DNA of 64,000 nt from Alkalibacillus almallahensis (GCF_011761495.1 NZ_JAASRU010000001.1:248001-312000); one strand, 5' to 3'. Shown: positions 18,923-25,702, numbered from the stretch's first letter. A program made the numbers and translations. Notes: generated by a model not told the origin, from the letters alone.

Positions 18923-19828
18923 ATGCAAGACTTACGCAATCAAACAATGGGCGGCCAGGACAAACGCTCATTAGATCAAGTTAACTTTATTGTGCGTCAC
19001 CATTCAGCAACTGAGAGTGGTGACGTTTTTAAATTCGAGGACTATTGGACATCAAAAGGTTGGCAAACAGGTGGTTATCATGAAGTCATTTTACGTGATG
19101 GCGATGTTCAGCTTAACTATGATGAAAACGTGATTACGAATGGTGTAGGTGGCCATAACACTGAGAGCTATCATATTTGCCTTGTTGGTAATGGTGACTT
19201 TACCAAAGCGCAAGAACAAACATTTAAAGAGCGTGCTAAGCGTGCGATGGAAGTGTTTGAATTGAACGTCAATGATGTGATTGGACACAATGAATTTGCT
19301 AGTGCACAAACTACTTGCCCAGGCATCAATATGGATAATGTGCGTGCTCGGCTCAAAGGTTCTTCTAATCAATCGTCTGATAGTGATTTATTGCAAAAAG
19401 GCGACAAAGGAAACAAAGTTGAAAAATTGCAAAACGATTTGCTAGATGCAGGAGAAGAACTACCGCAATATGGAGCGGATGGCCATTTTGGCGACGAAAC
19501 AGAAAAAGCTGTTAAGAGCCTGCAGAGAAAAGCAGGTATTACGATTGATGGGATCGTTGGGCCAAATACTCGTGAAGCCCTAAATAATCAAACATCTAGC
19601 AACCACAATTTGCCGAATGGCATTTATCGTGAGGGTAATCGAAGTGGCGCGATCAAAAAAATCCAAGAAGCATTAAACGCTGCTAACTTTAAAGTTGGTG
19701 CGGTTGATGGCATTTATGGGCCAAAAACAAAAGACGCTGTAGAGCGTTTCCAGAAGGTCCACTTACCACATGAAGTAGATGGCGTTTATGGTCCGAATAC
19801 AAAAGATAAATTAGAGGGGGTTCTATAA
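18923..19828 (+). CDS. endolysin: N-acetylmuramoyl-L-alanine amidase with two PG-binding domains
   Basis: 301 residues. An Amidase_2 (T7 lysozyme-like, zinc) domain occupies about 1-148, with zinc-site residues in 'VRHHS' (His26/27) and 'GHNEFASAQTTCPG'. Two peptidoglycan-binding (PG_binding_1) repeats follow at about 157-222 ('GPNTREAL') and 236-300 ('GPNTKDKL'). It cleaves the bond between muramic acid and the stem peptide at the end of infection. Strong AAGGAGTGATTTAA before the ATG. Overlaps the holin start by one base. Confidence 0.95.
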   Translation: MQDLRNQTMGGQDKRSLDQVNFIVRHHSATESGDVFKFEDYWTSKGWQTGGYHEVILRDGDVQLNYDENVITNGVGGHNTESYHICLVGNGDFTKAQEQTFKERAKRAMEVFELNVNDVIGHNEFASAQTTCPGINMDNVRARLKGSSNQSSDSDLLQKGDKGNKVEKLQNDLLDAGEELPQYGADGHFGDETEKAVKSLQRKAGITIDGIVGPNTREALNNQTSSNHNLPNGIYREGNRSGAIKKIQEALNAANFKVGAVDGIYGPKTKDAVERFQKVHLPHEVDGVYGPNTKDKLEGVL

Positions 19829-20094
19829 TGGAGATTATGGATTATGTAGTTGAGAAAGCGCTGATTTTGATTCCAGTGCTCATGATCTTAGGCAAAATGA
19901 TTAAACAGATGGAGATCGTACCAAATAAATTTATTCCTGCAATTCTTTTAGCGATCGGCTTAGGCCTGTCGCTATTTTTATTAGGATTGAATGTAGATGC
20001 AGTCGTTCAGGGTGTTTTAATTACTGGTGCAGCTGTTTTTGGCCATCAAGCATTAAAGCAAATCAAGAAAACAAAAGATGCTACAGAAAAATAG
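19828..20094 (+). CDS. phage holin
   Basis: 88 residues with hydrophobic helices at about 12-25, 32-52 and 57-72 and a basic, charged C-terminus ('KQIKKTKDATEK'), the standard holin layout. It follows the amidase with a one-base overlap. It forms membrane holes that release the endolysin. Looks like the SPP1/phi-type holin families, but the exact family is not certain. Confidence 0.88.
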   Translation: MEIMDYVVEKALILIPVLMILGKMIKQMEIVPNKFIPAILLAIGLGLSLFLLGLNVDAVVQGVLITGAAVFGHQALKQIKKTKDATEK

Positions 20095-20123
20095 TGTTTA
20101 TTTTATAGTTAGGAGTGAGACTG

Positions 20124-20237
20124 ATGATTAACGTTAATACTAATGAATCGTTGTATATTTACACACCGATTAGCATTAGCACTAAAAGCAGAGAAGAATT
20201 ATATATTTACACCCCCATTAAAAATATTAAAAAATAA
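20124..20237 (+). CDS. 37-residue repeat microprotein
   Basis: ATG at 20124 with AGGAGTGAGA upstream. The peptide contains two copies of the same motif: 'ESLYIYTPI' (residues 8-16) and 'EELYIYTPI' (24-32), joined by a Ser/Thr/Lys linker. No known family comes to mind. The repeat conserved at protein level and the ribosome site suggest a real microprotein. It sits between the holin and a zinc-ribbon gene. Confidence 0.55.
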   Translation: MINVNTNESLYIYTPISISTKSREELYIYTPIKNIKK

Positions 20238-20288
20238 AGGAGAACCCTCTTTTTTGTAGAATTATGTAAAAAAAAGGGGGTGAAATCA

Positions 20289-20540
20289 TTGGCTTTTTCC
20301 GAAGAAATGAAAAAGAAAATAAGTCAAGCTATTAATGACAAAGGAGCCGACAAGAGTTGTGAACGTTGCGGTTATCAATACTTCACTGTATTGGATGGAT
20401 ATTTTCGGCAAGATCCACAAGATGATCCTTATAGTGTCCAATTGGGCGAAAAAAGCGTCCCTAGCTTTGGGGTTGCTTGTGAGAATTGTGGAAATCTGAG
20501 TTTTATGGCTGCAAAAGTGTTGTTACCTGACGAATTTTAA
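20289..20540 (+). CDS. zinc-ribbon protein, function unknown
   Basis: About 83 residues with two CxxC pairs ('CERCGYQY' and 'CENCGNLSF') spaced about 45 residues apart, consistent with one zinc ribbon. The TTG at 20289 fits the AAGGGGGTGA ribosome site at 20274-20283; the GTG at 20280 lies within that site. Small zinc-ribbon proteins at the end of lysis cassettes occur in mobile elements; role unknown. Confidence 0.65.
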   Translation: MAFSEEMKKKISQAINDKGADKSCERCGYQYFTVLDGYFRQDPQDDPYSVQLGEKSVPSFGVACENCGNLSFMAAKVLLPDEF

Positions 20541-20553
20541 TCAATTGGTTAGA

Positions 20554-20577
20554 GCCCTCGCTATTGCGGGGGCTTTT
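20554..20577. terminator. terminator closing the phage late operon
   Basis: GCCCTCGC (20554-20561) pairs with GCGGGGGC (20566-20573) over 8 bp with a TATT loop, followed by TTTTC. The stop of the opposite-strand ribbon-helix-helix gene lies inside the stem. Confidence 0.85.
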
Positions 20578-20704
20578 CTACATATTCCTTAATCCACTTA
20601 TTAATGAGTGCTGATGGCGTTTGAGCGTTATCGTGTGCTTTCTTCTTAAATGCTTCGCGTAATTCTTCATCAATTCTTATATTGAGGTTTTTTTCTTTAC
20701 TCAT
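20561..20704 (-). CDS. ribbon-helix-helix (Arc/CopG-like) DNA-binding protein
   Basis: 47 residues: 'KNLNIRIDEELREAFKKKAHDNAQTPSALINKWIKEYV'. A short strand is followed by two helices, the plan of ribbon-helix-helix repressors and antitoxins. The ATG at 20704 has GGAGG upstream. It starts 3 bp after the end of the 132-residue gene, so the two form one operon from the promoter at 21139-21167. It may autoregulate that operon or act as an antitoxin; inference only. Confidence 0.75.
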   Translation of the reverse strand: MSKEKNLNIRIDEELREAFKKKAHDNAQTPSALINKWIKEYVEKPPQ

Positions 20705-20707
20705 TTC

Positions 20708-21106
20708 TTAATCCTCCAATTTGCTTTCCAGATCTATTAAATATGTTTCAGCTTTTGCGATGCGGTTTTTTAGTTCTTCTACGATTTCATCAAAATCACT
20801 ATATTCATCCATCCAGATAACTTCATAACCTAAATCAGTTGCAAAATCGTATTTGACGTCATGATTGCGGATTGAGATTGTATAAGGTTTACTGTCGTAT
20901 TGTTCTTCCAACTCTTCGTGATCAAGCGTGATGTAAATGCTTTCCGTATCTCTTGCGGTACCAATGTTAAGTTGAATATTGTCGTTGACGATAAGTTCTT
21001 CTAAATTATAGTCGTATTCTAAATCCACTTTGTAATCAATCCATTCGTGACGTTGCTCTCTTGTTAATCGTGTATCAGCATCTATTTTCTCACCTGCTAA
21101 AAACAT
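20708..21106 (-). CDS. acidic 132-residue prophage protein, unknown
   Basis: Acidic protein beginning 'MFLAGEKIDADTRLTREQRHEWI' and ending in a helix 'ELKNRIAKAETYLIDLESKLED'. AAGGAGATGATTAA precedes the ATG, and a consensus sigma-A promoter lies 33 bp further. First gene of a two-gene operon with the ribbon-helix-helix gene, transcribed against the late genes, so probably expressed in the lysogen. Family not recognised. Confidence 0.7.
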   Translation of the reverse strand: MFLAGEKIDADTRLTREQRHEWIDYKVDLEYDYNLEELIVNDNIQLNIGTARDTESIYITLDHEELEEQYDSKPYTISIRNHDVKYDFATDLGYEVIWMDEYSDFDEIVEELKNRIAKAETYLIDLESKLED

Positions 21107-21138
21107 TTAATCATCTCCTTGTTTGATTTGTTAATTTC

Positions 21139-21167
21139 ATTATAGCAACTATGTAATGACATGTCAA
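21139..21167 (-). promoter_or_regulatory. consensus sigma-A promoter for the accessory pair
   Basis: Minus strand: TTGACA (21167-21162), 17-bp spacer, TATAAT (21144-21139). Both hexamers are perfect, so this should be a strong constitutive promoter driving the 132-residue and ribbon-helix-helix genes. Confidence 0.9.
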
Positions 21168-21200
21168 CACAAATCAATAACCTTTTTCCAACAAAAATAA

Positions 21201-21221
21201 AACCGCCCAAAAGGACGGTTT
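21201..21221 (-). terminator. terminator after the 99-residue gene
   Basis: AACCGCCC and GGACGGTT form a 7-8 bp stem with an AAAA (TTTT on the minus strand) loop. Read on the minus strand it is followed by TTTTATTTTT. Confidence 0.8.
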
Positions 21222-21519
21222 AAAAACGAATCGCTATACTTTCAATTTGATCAATTAAATCTAAACTCTCTTCTAAATAAAACGAAATCCTGTGGTTGTT
21301 TAAACGATAATCGTATTTACCTGGCTCGATTTCAAAATACTGCTCGATTAAATCTAAAACATATTCATCAAAGTAACCTTTTGCGCCTGCTGAGTTGAGA
21401 AAATCATAGAAGCGGTACATATGCCAAATCGTCACACCATCAAAATCAAATGACGTCAGTTGGTTATCGATGGCTTTTTGTATTTGTTTGGCAATGATCG
21501 GGTCGTGGCTTAATTGCAT
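21220..21519 (-). CDS. 99-residue prophage accessory protein, unknown
   Basis: Begins 'MQLSHDPIIAKQIQKAIDNQLTSFDFDGVTIW' in outline, mostly helical, soluble. AAGGAAGTGATCAC precedes the ATG. A separate transcription unit with its own terminator (21201-21221). No family recognised; as a single gene between lysis module and attachment region it is a candidate lysogenic-conversion gene. Confidence 0.65.
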   Translation of the reverse strand: MQLSHDPIIAKQIQKAIDNQLTSFDFDGVTIWHMYRFYDFLNSAGAKGYFDEYVLDLIEQYFEIEPGKYDYRLNNHRISFYLEESLDLIDQIESIAIRF

Positions 21520-21570
21520 GTGATCACTTCCTTTTTTAGTTATAGTTTAGCATAAATGCTTATATGATGT

Positions 21571-21599
21571 TTGTAGTGTCACACATTTATTTGTATAAT
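21571..21599 (+). promoter_or_regulatory. sigma-A-like promoter
   Basis: TTGTAG (21571-21576), 17-bp spacer, TATAAT (21594-21599), followed by the AAAGGGGAG ribosome site and ATG at 21625. The leader would be very short. Confidence 0.75.
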
Positions 21600-21624
21600 G
21601 TTGGTAGATGAAAGGGGAGAGCAT

Positions 21625-21930
21625 ATGAGTAATGATAGACCATTAGCAATTGTATTAAAAATTATTGGGGCACTATCCATACTCGGAAGTCTTTTTATTG
21701 GATTAGATCGTTATGAAGTCGTGGTCGAAACGGACATTGGAAATACTACTCAAAAAGATAATACAATTTTATTTATGTGGTTAGCGTACGGTTTTATAAC
21801 TTGCATACTGTTCTGGGCTTTTGCAGAAATCATTAACTACTTAAAAGAAAGTTTAGAAGTTAAAGATAACCAACAGAGGGAATTAGAAAACTTAAGGAAA
21901 ATGTTAAATGAAATAAAACAAGAAAAATAG
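21625..21930 (+). CDS. two-helix membrane protein at the prophage end
   Basis: 101 residues with membrane helices at about 8-25 and 50-68, and a C-terminal cytoplasmic coiled coil ('LEVKDNQQRELENLRKMLNEIKQEK'). Own promoter and terminator, so it is an independent unit, probably expressed during lysogeny. Small membrane proteins at this place in prophages are sometimes superinfection-exclusion factors; that is inference. Confidence 0.7.
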   Translation: MSNDRPLAIVLKIIGALSILGSLFIGLDRYEVVVETDIGNTTQKDNTILFMWLAYGFITCILFWAFAEIINYLKESLEVKDNQQRELENLRKMLNEIKQEK

Positions 21931-21955
21931 GGCGCAAAAGCGCCCTTTAATTTTT
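21930..21955 (+). terminator. rho-independent terminator
   Basis: GGGCGC (21930-21935), AAAA loop, GCGCCC (21940-21945), then TTTAATTTTT. Ends the membrane protein gene, whose stop codon overlaps the stem. Confidence 0.9.
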
Positions 21956-21974
21956 ACTACACAAAAACTACACA
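21956..21974. repeat. ACTACACA direct repeats, 11-bp period
   Basis: ACTACACA occurs at 21956-21963 and 21967-21974, exactly one helical turn apart. Such repeats are typical of arm-type sites of tyrosine integrases. They lie on the prophage side of the tRNA-like core. Confidence 0.5.
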
Positions 21975-22017
21975 TGGCATTTTAATTATCCCTACATATC
22001 AGTATCTAAGTAACCAA

Positions 22018-22038
22018 GTTCGAGCCCGGCCACTGGTA
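22018..22038 (+). other. candidate attR core (tRNA 3'-end-like)
   Basis: GTTCGAGCCC followed by GGCCACTGGTA resembles the T-loop and acceptor end of a tRNA, most like a tRNA-Leu 3' end, without a matching 5' part nearby. Phages that integrate into tRNA genes leave such a fragment at the far end. The left end with the intact tRNA and integrase is outside the window, so this is tentative. Confidence 0.4.
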
Positions 22039-22065
22039 TCAAACCGCAGTTTTTAAAACTCAATC

Positions 22066-22095
22066 TTCCCACAAGTTTCCCACAGATTTCCCACA
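22066..22095. repeat. three TTCCCACA direct repeats, 11-bp period
   Basis: TTCCCACA at 22066-22073, 22077-22084 and 22088-22095, each 11 bp apart. Pattern as expected for integrase arm-type sites. Their place to the right of the tRNA-like core is unexpected for a single prophage end. Confidence 0.6.
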
Positions 22096-22189
22096 AAAAT
22101 TAATATAACTTTATTTAGTATAAGATATGAGATTTTCACAAACCTTGATTTAACAATCATTTAAAGTAGATAAAATTAAGTTTATTTAG

Positions 22190-22209
22190 TTAGAACACGT
22201 TTAGAACAC
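22190..22209. repeat. two TTAGAACAC direct repeats, 11-bp period
   Basis: TTAGAACAC at 22190-22198 and 22201-22209, again 11 bp apart. A third repeat family in the same 260-bp stretch. The rest of 21956-22314 holds no gene that I can support. Confidence 0.5.
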
Positions 22210-22221
22210 AAGTTCACCCAT

Positions 22222-22302
22222 GGGAGAGAGAACAATATTTAAGCACTTACTAAAGTGTGTAACCCCTTGCCAATTAGTTGGTAAGGGGTTTTGTAATTGT
22301 AG
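22222..22302. repeat. diverged repeat, copy A
   Basis: Resembles 23309-23389 (copy B) at roughly 70% by eye over the first 47 positions, from GGGAGA through TTAAAGTGT-like to ACCCCTT. Both end in a hairpin with a TTTTGT tail. It contains the terminator at 22262-22293. Confidence 0.5.
22262..22293 (+). terminator. strong terminator-like hairpin
   Basis: ACCCCTTGCCAA (22262-22273) pairs with TTGGTAAGGGGT (22278-22289) over 12 bp with one GU pair, followed by TTTTG. No plus-strand gene ends just upstream, so the transcript it ends is unknown. Confidence 0.75.
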
Positions 22303-22314
22303 AAGGTAACCACT

Positions 22315-22479
22315 CTATGACTCCGTTCTATTATTAAATTTCTCGTTAAGTTCTCGGAATTCCATTGAAATATTTATGAGTGTGCCAAGGATTAAACCTA
22401 GTAGAACTCCCAAGAACTTATATATCAGAAAACCTAAGAAACCACCGACTATTAGTAAAAGAAATAGATTGTAAGTCAT
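22315..22479 (-). CDS. 54-residue membrane protein
   Basis: ATG at 22479 with CGGAGGATAA directly upstream. The first 40 residues are hydrophobic with Gly-rich helices ('LLLIVGGFLGFLIYKFLGVLLGLILG'), followed by a charged tail ('EFRELNEKFNNRTES'). One hairpin or a long bent membrane helix. No known family recognised. Good ribosome site and clear topology support it. Confidence 0.6.
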   Translation of the reverse strand: MTYNLFLLLIVGGFLGFLIYKFLGVLLGLILGTLINISMEFRELNEKFNNRTES

Positions 22480-22627
22480 TTTATCCTCCGAAGTTATTTT
22501 AGCGTAGCGGCAAATGTTTAAAGGTTAGTTCATGAGACTTCAATCATAATGTGAATTTAACAATTCATTCGACAAATGCATGAGAACTAGGTTTTTAAAT
22601 CAATCCACCTATACGAATTAAGGATTA

Positions 22628-22882
22628 TTATATTAAATTAAGTTCATTCAATGATTGCCATACTAAGAAGGCTAGTATGATAGAAATTGAACCTATAAGA
22701 ATCCAAGAAGTTATATTTTGGGGTCTGCGAAGATTATGATATAAGATGTAAAGTAATAAGCTGATAACTACAATCATAAATAAAGCCGCTAGGAAGGAAG
22801 CTAGGACAATCATATTTGATATCCCCCATACTAAATCTGATTTCGCTAACTTAATGATACGGACTTTCATAAGATTTTTCAA
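22628..22882 (-). CDS. small membrane protein, unknown
   Basis: 84 residues from a TTG, or 80 from the ATG at 22870 ('MKVRIIKLAKSD'). Two membrane helices (about 20-48 and 58-78). No strong ribosome site for either start, so confidence is modest. Lies in an AT-rich, gene-poor junction next to the prophage; may be decayed or host-specific. Confidence 0.45.
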   Translation of the reverse strand: MKNLMKVRIIKLAKSDLVWGISNMIVLASFLAALFMIVVISLLLYILYHNLRRPQNITSWILIGSISIILAFLVWQSLNELNLI

Positions 22883-23054
22883 TAAAACGAATTATTTATC
22901 GATTGATCTTCACGGTATGTTGATTACCAATAATTGGTGTATACTATGAATGATAAAAAATATGATTACTAGCAAAGCATAATTTAGATAAATGGATTTG
23001 CCAAGCAATTTTTTATTAAGCATAAATAACCAATTCATTGATGGAGGGATCTTG

Positions 23055-23153
23055 ATGATTAAACTTAGAATCCCTATATACATATTCGCCTTAGGCTTGA
23101 TTTCGGGAGTCGCGTTAATAATGGCGGGAGTTTTATTAGATTATTACTTGTAA
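23055..23153 (+). CDS. 32-residue membrane microprotein
   Basis: ATG at 23055 preceded by GGAGGGATCTTG. 'MIKLRIPIYIFALGLISGVA' begins a single membrane helix spanning most of the peptide, ending 'DYYL'. No homologue recognised. A possible promoter (TTGATT, 16 bp, TACTAT) lies near 22920-22947. Confidence 0.5.
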   Translation: MIKLRIPIYIFALGLISGVALIMAGVLLDYYL

Positions 23154-23308
23154 ACTCTATACAGCAGTTTGTTTTAAGTTGGCAATAACATTCTAGAAAT
23201 GAAATGATGAGCAATTTAATAAATGAGGGTAATAAGAACTGGCATATATGAGACAAACTTTTTTAGTATCGTAAGTTTAGTTGGGGGGAAAGAAACTGAT
23301 TTACTCTT

Positions 23309-23389
23309 GGGAGATAAGGCGTTATTTGAGTACTCATTAAAGTGTTGGACCCCTTACTATATCAATTTTTAAGGGATTTTGTTCTACAG
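23309..23389. repeat. diverged repeat, copy B
   Basis: Partner of 22222-22302. Includes CCCCTTA...TAAGGG with a following ATTTTGTT, a weaker terminator-like hairpin. The stretch 23154-23504 has no supported gene; it holds this copy and the hairpin at 23433-23476. Confidence 0.5.
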
Positions 23390-23432
23390 TAAATTTTGAA
23401 AAAGTCGTTAGGAACTATTGTTTTCCATAAAA

Positions 23433-23476
23433 TTACCCATACACTTAAATATACTTGCTTTTAAGTGTATGGGTAA
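23433..23476 (-). terminator. long hairpin ending the DUF421 gene
   Basis: A 17-bp perfect stem (23433-23449 with 23460-23476, core ACCCATACACTT) and a 10-base loop. On the minus strand it is followed by TTTTA, so it can terminate the yetF-like gene. Confidence 0.75.
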
Positions 23477-23504
23477 ACATCTGCTGTAGTCTAATAGCAA
23501 TGAG

Positions 23505-24203
23505 CTAGAGTGGATTGTCGTTATTAGTATCAATATATAACGTTCCATCTTTCTGAACTTCAGCATAAAACACATCTGAAATGGAATTGATTCCTGATTG
23601 TCTTAATTGTTGCTCTAACCATTCATGATCAATATTCAACTTTTCAAGGTTTTTTTCTTGAATCTTACCATCTGAAATTAAAGATGCAGAGGTGGGGAAT
23701 GTCATGTCAGTTGCTTGTTTAATGTTCATATTTCCTTTAGTTAAAGGTTGCTGGGTTTCTTTTTTCATAACTGAAAGCGTTCCGTCTGTTTCAAAAATTG
23801 CATAATCTACATCGGATATTTCAAAGACATTCTTTTTGCGTAATAATGTGTTTAAAGCATCGAGGTCTAATCGCACTTTTTGAAGAGCTTTATCCATAAT
23901 CTCACCTTTTTGTACAAGGATTACTGGTTGCCCTTCAACAGTGTTTCGAAATAGTGGGGATTTTAGATCTAAAACACCAATAATAATTGTGAAAGCACTC
24001 CAAGTTAATAATGCTATTAATCCATTTGTAACACTAAGTGATGAGTCAATTGCAAGAGAAGCACCTATAGCTCCGATCGAAATAGCAGATACAAAATTAA
24101 AAAAGGTCAATTGTGCAATTTCTTTTCTTCCCATTAGCCTTGTTAGGACTAACAAGGTAATAAACGCAATAGCTAACCTAGAAATTAATTCCATTACAGG
24201 CAT
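23505..24203 (-). CDS. DUF421 membrane protein (YetF-like)
   Basis: 232 residues. Three N-terminal membrane helices (about 5-20, 32-52, 58-78; 'LIALLTWSAFTIIIG') are followed by two soluble YetF-type beta modules: 'RKKNVFEISDVDYAIFETDGTLSV' near 120-145 and 'SGINSISDVFYAEVQKDGTLYI' near 203-226. Length and the doubled 'D..(Y/F)A..E.DGTL' motif match YetF/YrbG/YcaP proteins of spore formers, whose role is poorly defined. AAAGGAGC precedes the ATG. Confidence 0.9.
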   Translation of the reverse strand: MPVMELISRLAIAFITLLVLTRLMGRKEIAQLTFFNFVSAISIGAIGASLAIDSSLSVTNGLIALLTWSAFTIIIGVLDLKSPLFRNTVEGQPVILVQKGEIMDKALQKVRLDLDALNTLLRKKNVFEISDVDYAIFETDGTLSVMKKETQQPLTKGNMNIKQATDMTFPTSASLISDGKIQEKNLEKLNIDHEWLEQQLRQSGINSISDVFYAEVQKDGTLYIDTNNDNPL

Positions 24204-24334
24204 ATATAAAGCTCCTTTAAGTCGTATTTAATATTACCCGTAATAAATCGGCTCATATTAGTGGATACAAATAAAGACTAAACCATATAAATAAACTTGA
24301 GTGAATTACCATTGGGTAATTATGTAGCAATAAT

Positions 24335-24370
24335 AACAACATCCAAAGTGTACTAACTCTGGATGTTGTT
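24335..24370. terminator. terminator of the manganese catalase gene
   Basis: AACAACATCC (24335-24344) pairs with GGATGTTGTT (24361-24370), extended by one A-T pair. T-rich on both sides; the minus-strand reading follows the catalase stop by 11 bp. Confidence 0.7.
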
Positions 24371-24381
24371 TTAATTAGCAA

Positions 24382-25233
24382 TTATTGAGGAGGAGATTGC
24401 TCACCATTTTTTAAGTTTGTCGGAGGAGTCCCATGAAGGAAAGGTGGTCCAGGTTTAAGGTTTGGAATTTGTCCCATTGGTTCTGGGTTTTGGATATATT
24501 CAAATGTTCCTTTTCCATCCAATGTAGGACCGCTTGCCCAGCTTCCTTGTTGACTCTCTGTGCCTTCAGAGAAGCTATAGAAAGTATAAGCTACTTCTTG
24601 TTTTTCATGTTGTGGATTGAATGTACTTGGAACGACAGCATCTTGAGTTCTTTCTAATTCTTCAATAGCAGCCATCCATTGGTTTTGATGCATCTTGTCA
24701 CGAGCAATGAGGAAGGACAGCATATCTCTAACGCCAGGGTCTGTCGTCATTTCATAAAGTCGGCATACTTGTAGTCTTCCTTGTGACTCTGCATTTAAAT
24801 TAGCACGGAAATCAGCAAGTAAATTTCCGCTACCAACTGTATAGCGAGCAGACCAAGGGTAACCAACGCTATCGTTCGGTTGAGCACCTAAGCCGTTAAC
24901 GATCGCGTGCTGTGGATTCATGCCACCTAATACAGCCTCGACAGCAGGGTCATTCGCAGCTTGTTCTTGATCATTTGCTGGTGCGCCATCTAGAAGTTGT
25001 GCAATCATGTTAGCGATCATTTCTACATGGGCAATTTCCTCCGTTGCGATATCCATAATCATATCTTTATATTTGTTTTCTGCTCGGCAGTTCCATCCTT
25101 GAAATAGATACTGCATCATGACCGTCATCTCACCATACTGTCCACCTAAAATTTCTTGTAGTTTCTTGGCGTAAACAGCGTCTGGTTTTGACGGTTTCGC
25201 GTTGTATTGAAGTTCCTTTACGTGATAAAACAA
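24382..25233 (-). CDS. manganese (non-haem) catalase
   Basis: 283 residues, ferritin-like fold. The di-manganese ligands expected from lactobacillus Mn-catalase are present: Glu35, Glu66, His69, Glu149 and His182, in 'QYGEMTVMMQYL', 'ATEEIAHVEM', 'NLNAESQGRL' and 'RDKMHQNQW'. It removes hydrogen peroxide. The C-terminus is Pro-rich ('GPPFLHGTPPTNL'), as in YdbD-type proteins and spore-coat relatives. A TTG start is used, preceded by AAGGAGTGG. Single gene with own terminator. Confidence 0.95.
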   Translation of the reverse strand: MFYHVKELQYNAKPSKPDAVYAKKLQEILGGQYGEMTVMMQYLFQGWNCRAENKYKDMIMDIATEEIAHVEMIANMIAQLLDGAPANDQEQAANDPAVEAVLGGMNPQHAIVNGLGAQPNDSVGYPWSARYTVGSGNLLADFRANLNAESQGRLQVCRLYEMTTDPGVRDMLSFLIARDKMHQNQWMAAIEELERTQDAVVPSTFNPQHEKQEVAYTFYSFSEGTESQQGSWASGPTLDGKGTFEYIQNPEPMGQIPNLKPGPPFLHGTPPTNLKNGEQSPPQ

Positions 25234-25337
25234 ATAACCACTCCTTAATTAAATTACTGGCAATAGTAGTGTTTAAATAAACGGTAGGAGTATACAGAAA
25301 AGAGGAAAATTCTTTTGAATCAGTTTAACTAATTCAC

Positions 25338-25371
25338 ACTCTTAGCAAACCTTTGTTGCTAGGAGTTTTTA
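25338..25371 (+). terminator. orphan terminator-like hairpin
   Basis: ACTCTTAGCAA (25338-25348) pairs with TTGCTAGGAGT (25356-25366) and is followed by TTTTTATTTG. No plus-strand gene lies upstream of it within 1 kb, so it may end an unrecognised small RNA in 25240-25337. Confidence 0.6.
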
Positions 25372-25403
25372 TTTGTTGGAAGGTAATGACATATTGAAAA
25401 GTG

Positions 25404-25433
25404 TTGCTTTTAAGAATGAGGGCATGCTATAAT
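25404..25433 (+). promoter_or_regulatory. promoter of the uvrX operon
   Basis: TTGCTT (25404-25409), 18-bp spacer, TATAAT (25428-25433). The LexA box starts 1 bp after the -10, so LexA binding would block polymerase. Confidence 0.8.
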
Positions 25434-25434
25434 G

Positions 25435-25448
25435 CGAACAAACGTTCT
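25435..25448 (+). promoter_or_regulatory. LexA (SOS) box
   Basis: CGAACAAACGTTCT matches the Bacillus consensus CGAAC-N4-GTTCG-type at nine of ten half-site bases. Placed next to the -10 of an operon for an error-prone polymerase, as expected for SOS control. Confidence 0.88.
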
Positions 25449-25470
25449 TGTTACGAGGAGGTTATCAATT

Positions 25471-25698
25471 ATGGGACAGTTATTACCATCATCACTTCGT
25501 TACAATAAGAAATTAGAAATGGTCTACATTGATCATCACCATAATATGACGCAACGAACAGTGAGGATTATTAAAGTGGATAATCGTCGAATCCTTGCTT
25601 ATTGTTTTACGCGGCAGGCTGTTCGTTCCTTTCAAAAAGATAATATTTTAGCCATTTATCCGATTAATCATAATCAAAATAAACGAATGGAGGCTTAA
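25471..25698 (+). CDS. small protein of the SOS polymerase operon
   Basis: 75 residues starting 'MGQLLPSSLRYNKKL', with a beta-rich 'RIIKVDNRRILAYCFTRQAVRSF' segment reminiscent of WYL-like ligand modules. ATG at 25471 follows GAGGAGG (25456-25461); an ATG at 25432 lies inside the promoter and is excluded. First gene of a LexA-boxed operon with a YolD-like gene and a Y-family polymerase. In Bacillus, small genes of this sort accompany uvrX/yqjW; function unknown. Confidence 0.75.
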   Translation: MGQLLPSSLRYNKKLEMVYIDHHHNMTQRTVRIIKVDNRRILAYCFTRQAVRSFQKDNILAIYPINHNQNKRMEA

Positions 25699-25702
25699 AC
25701 TC

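Noticed and set aside
23074..23256. Minus-strand 60-codon frame in the junction
   Set aside because: Overlaps the better supported 32-residue gene on the other strand and has no ribosome site.
23941..24231. Plus-strand 96-codon frame opposite the DUF421 gene
   Set aside because: Antisense to a well-conserved membrane protein; no ribosome site.
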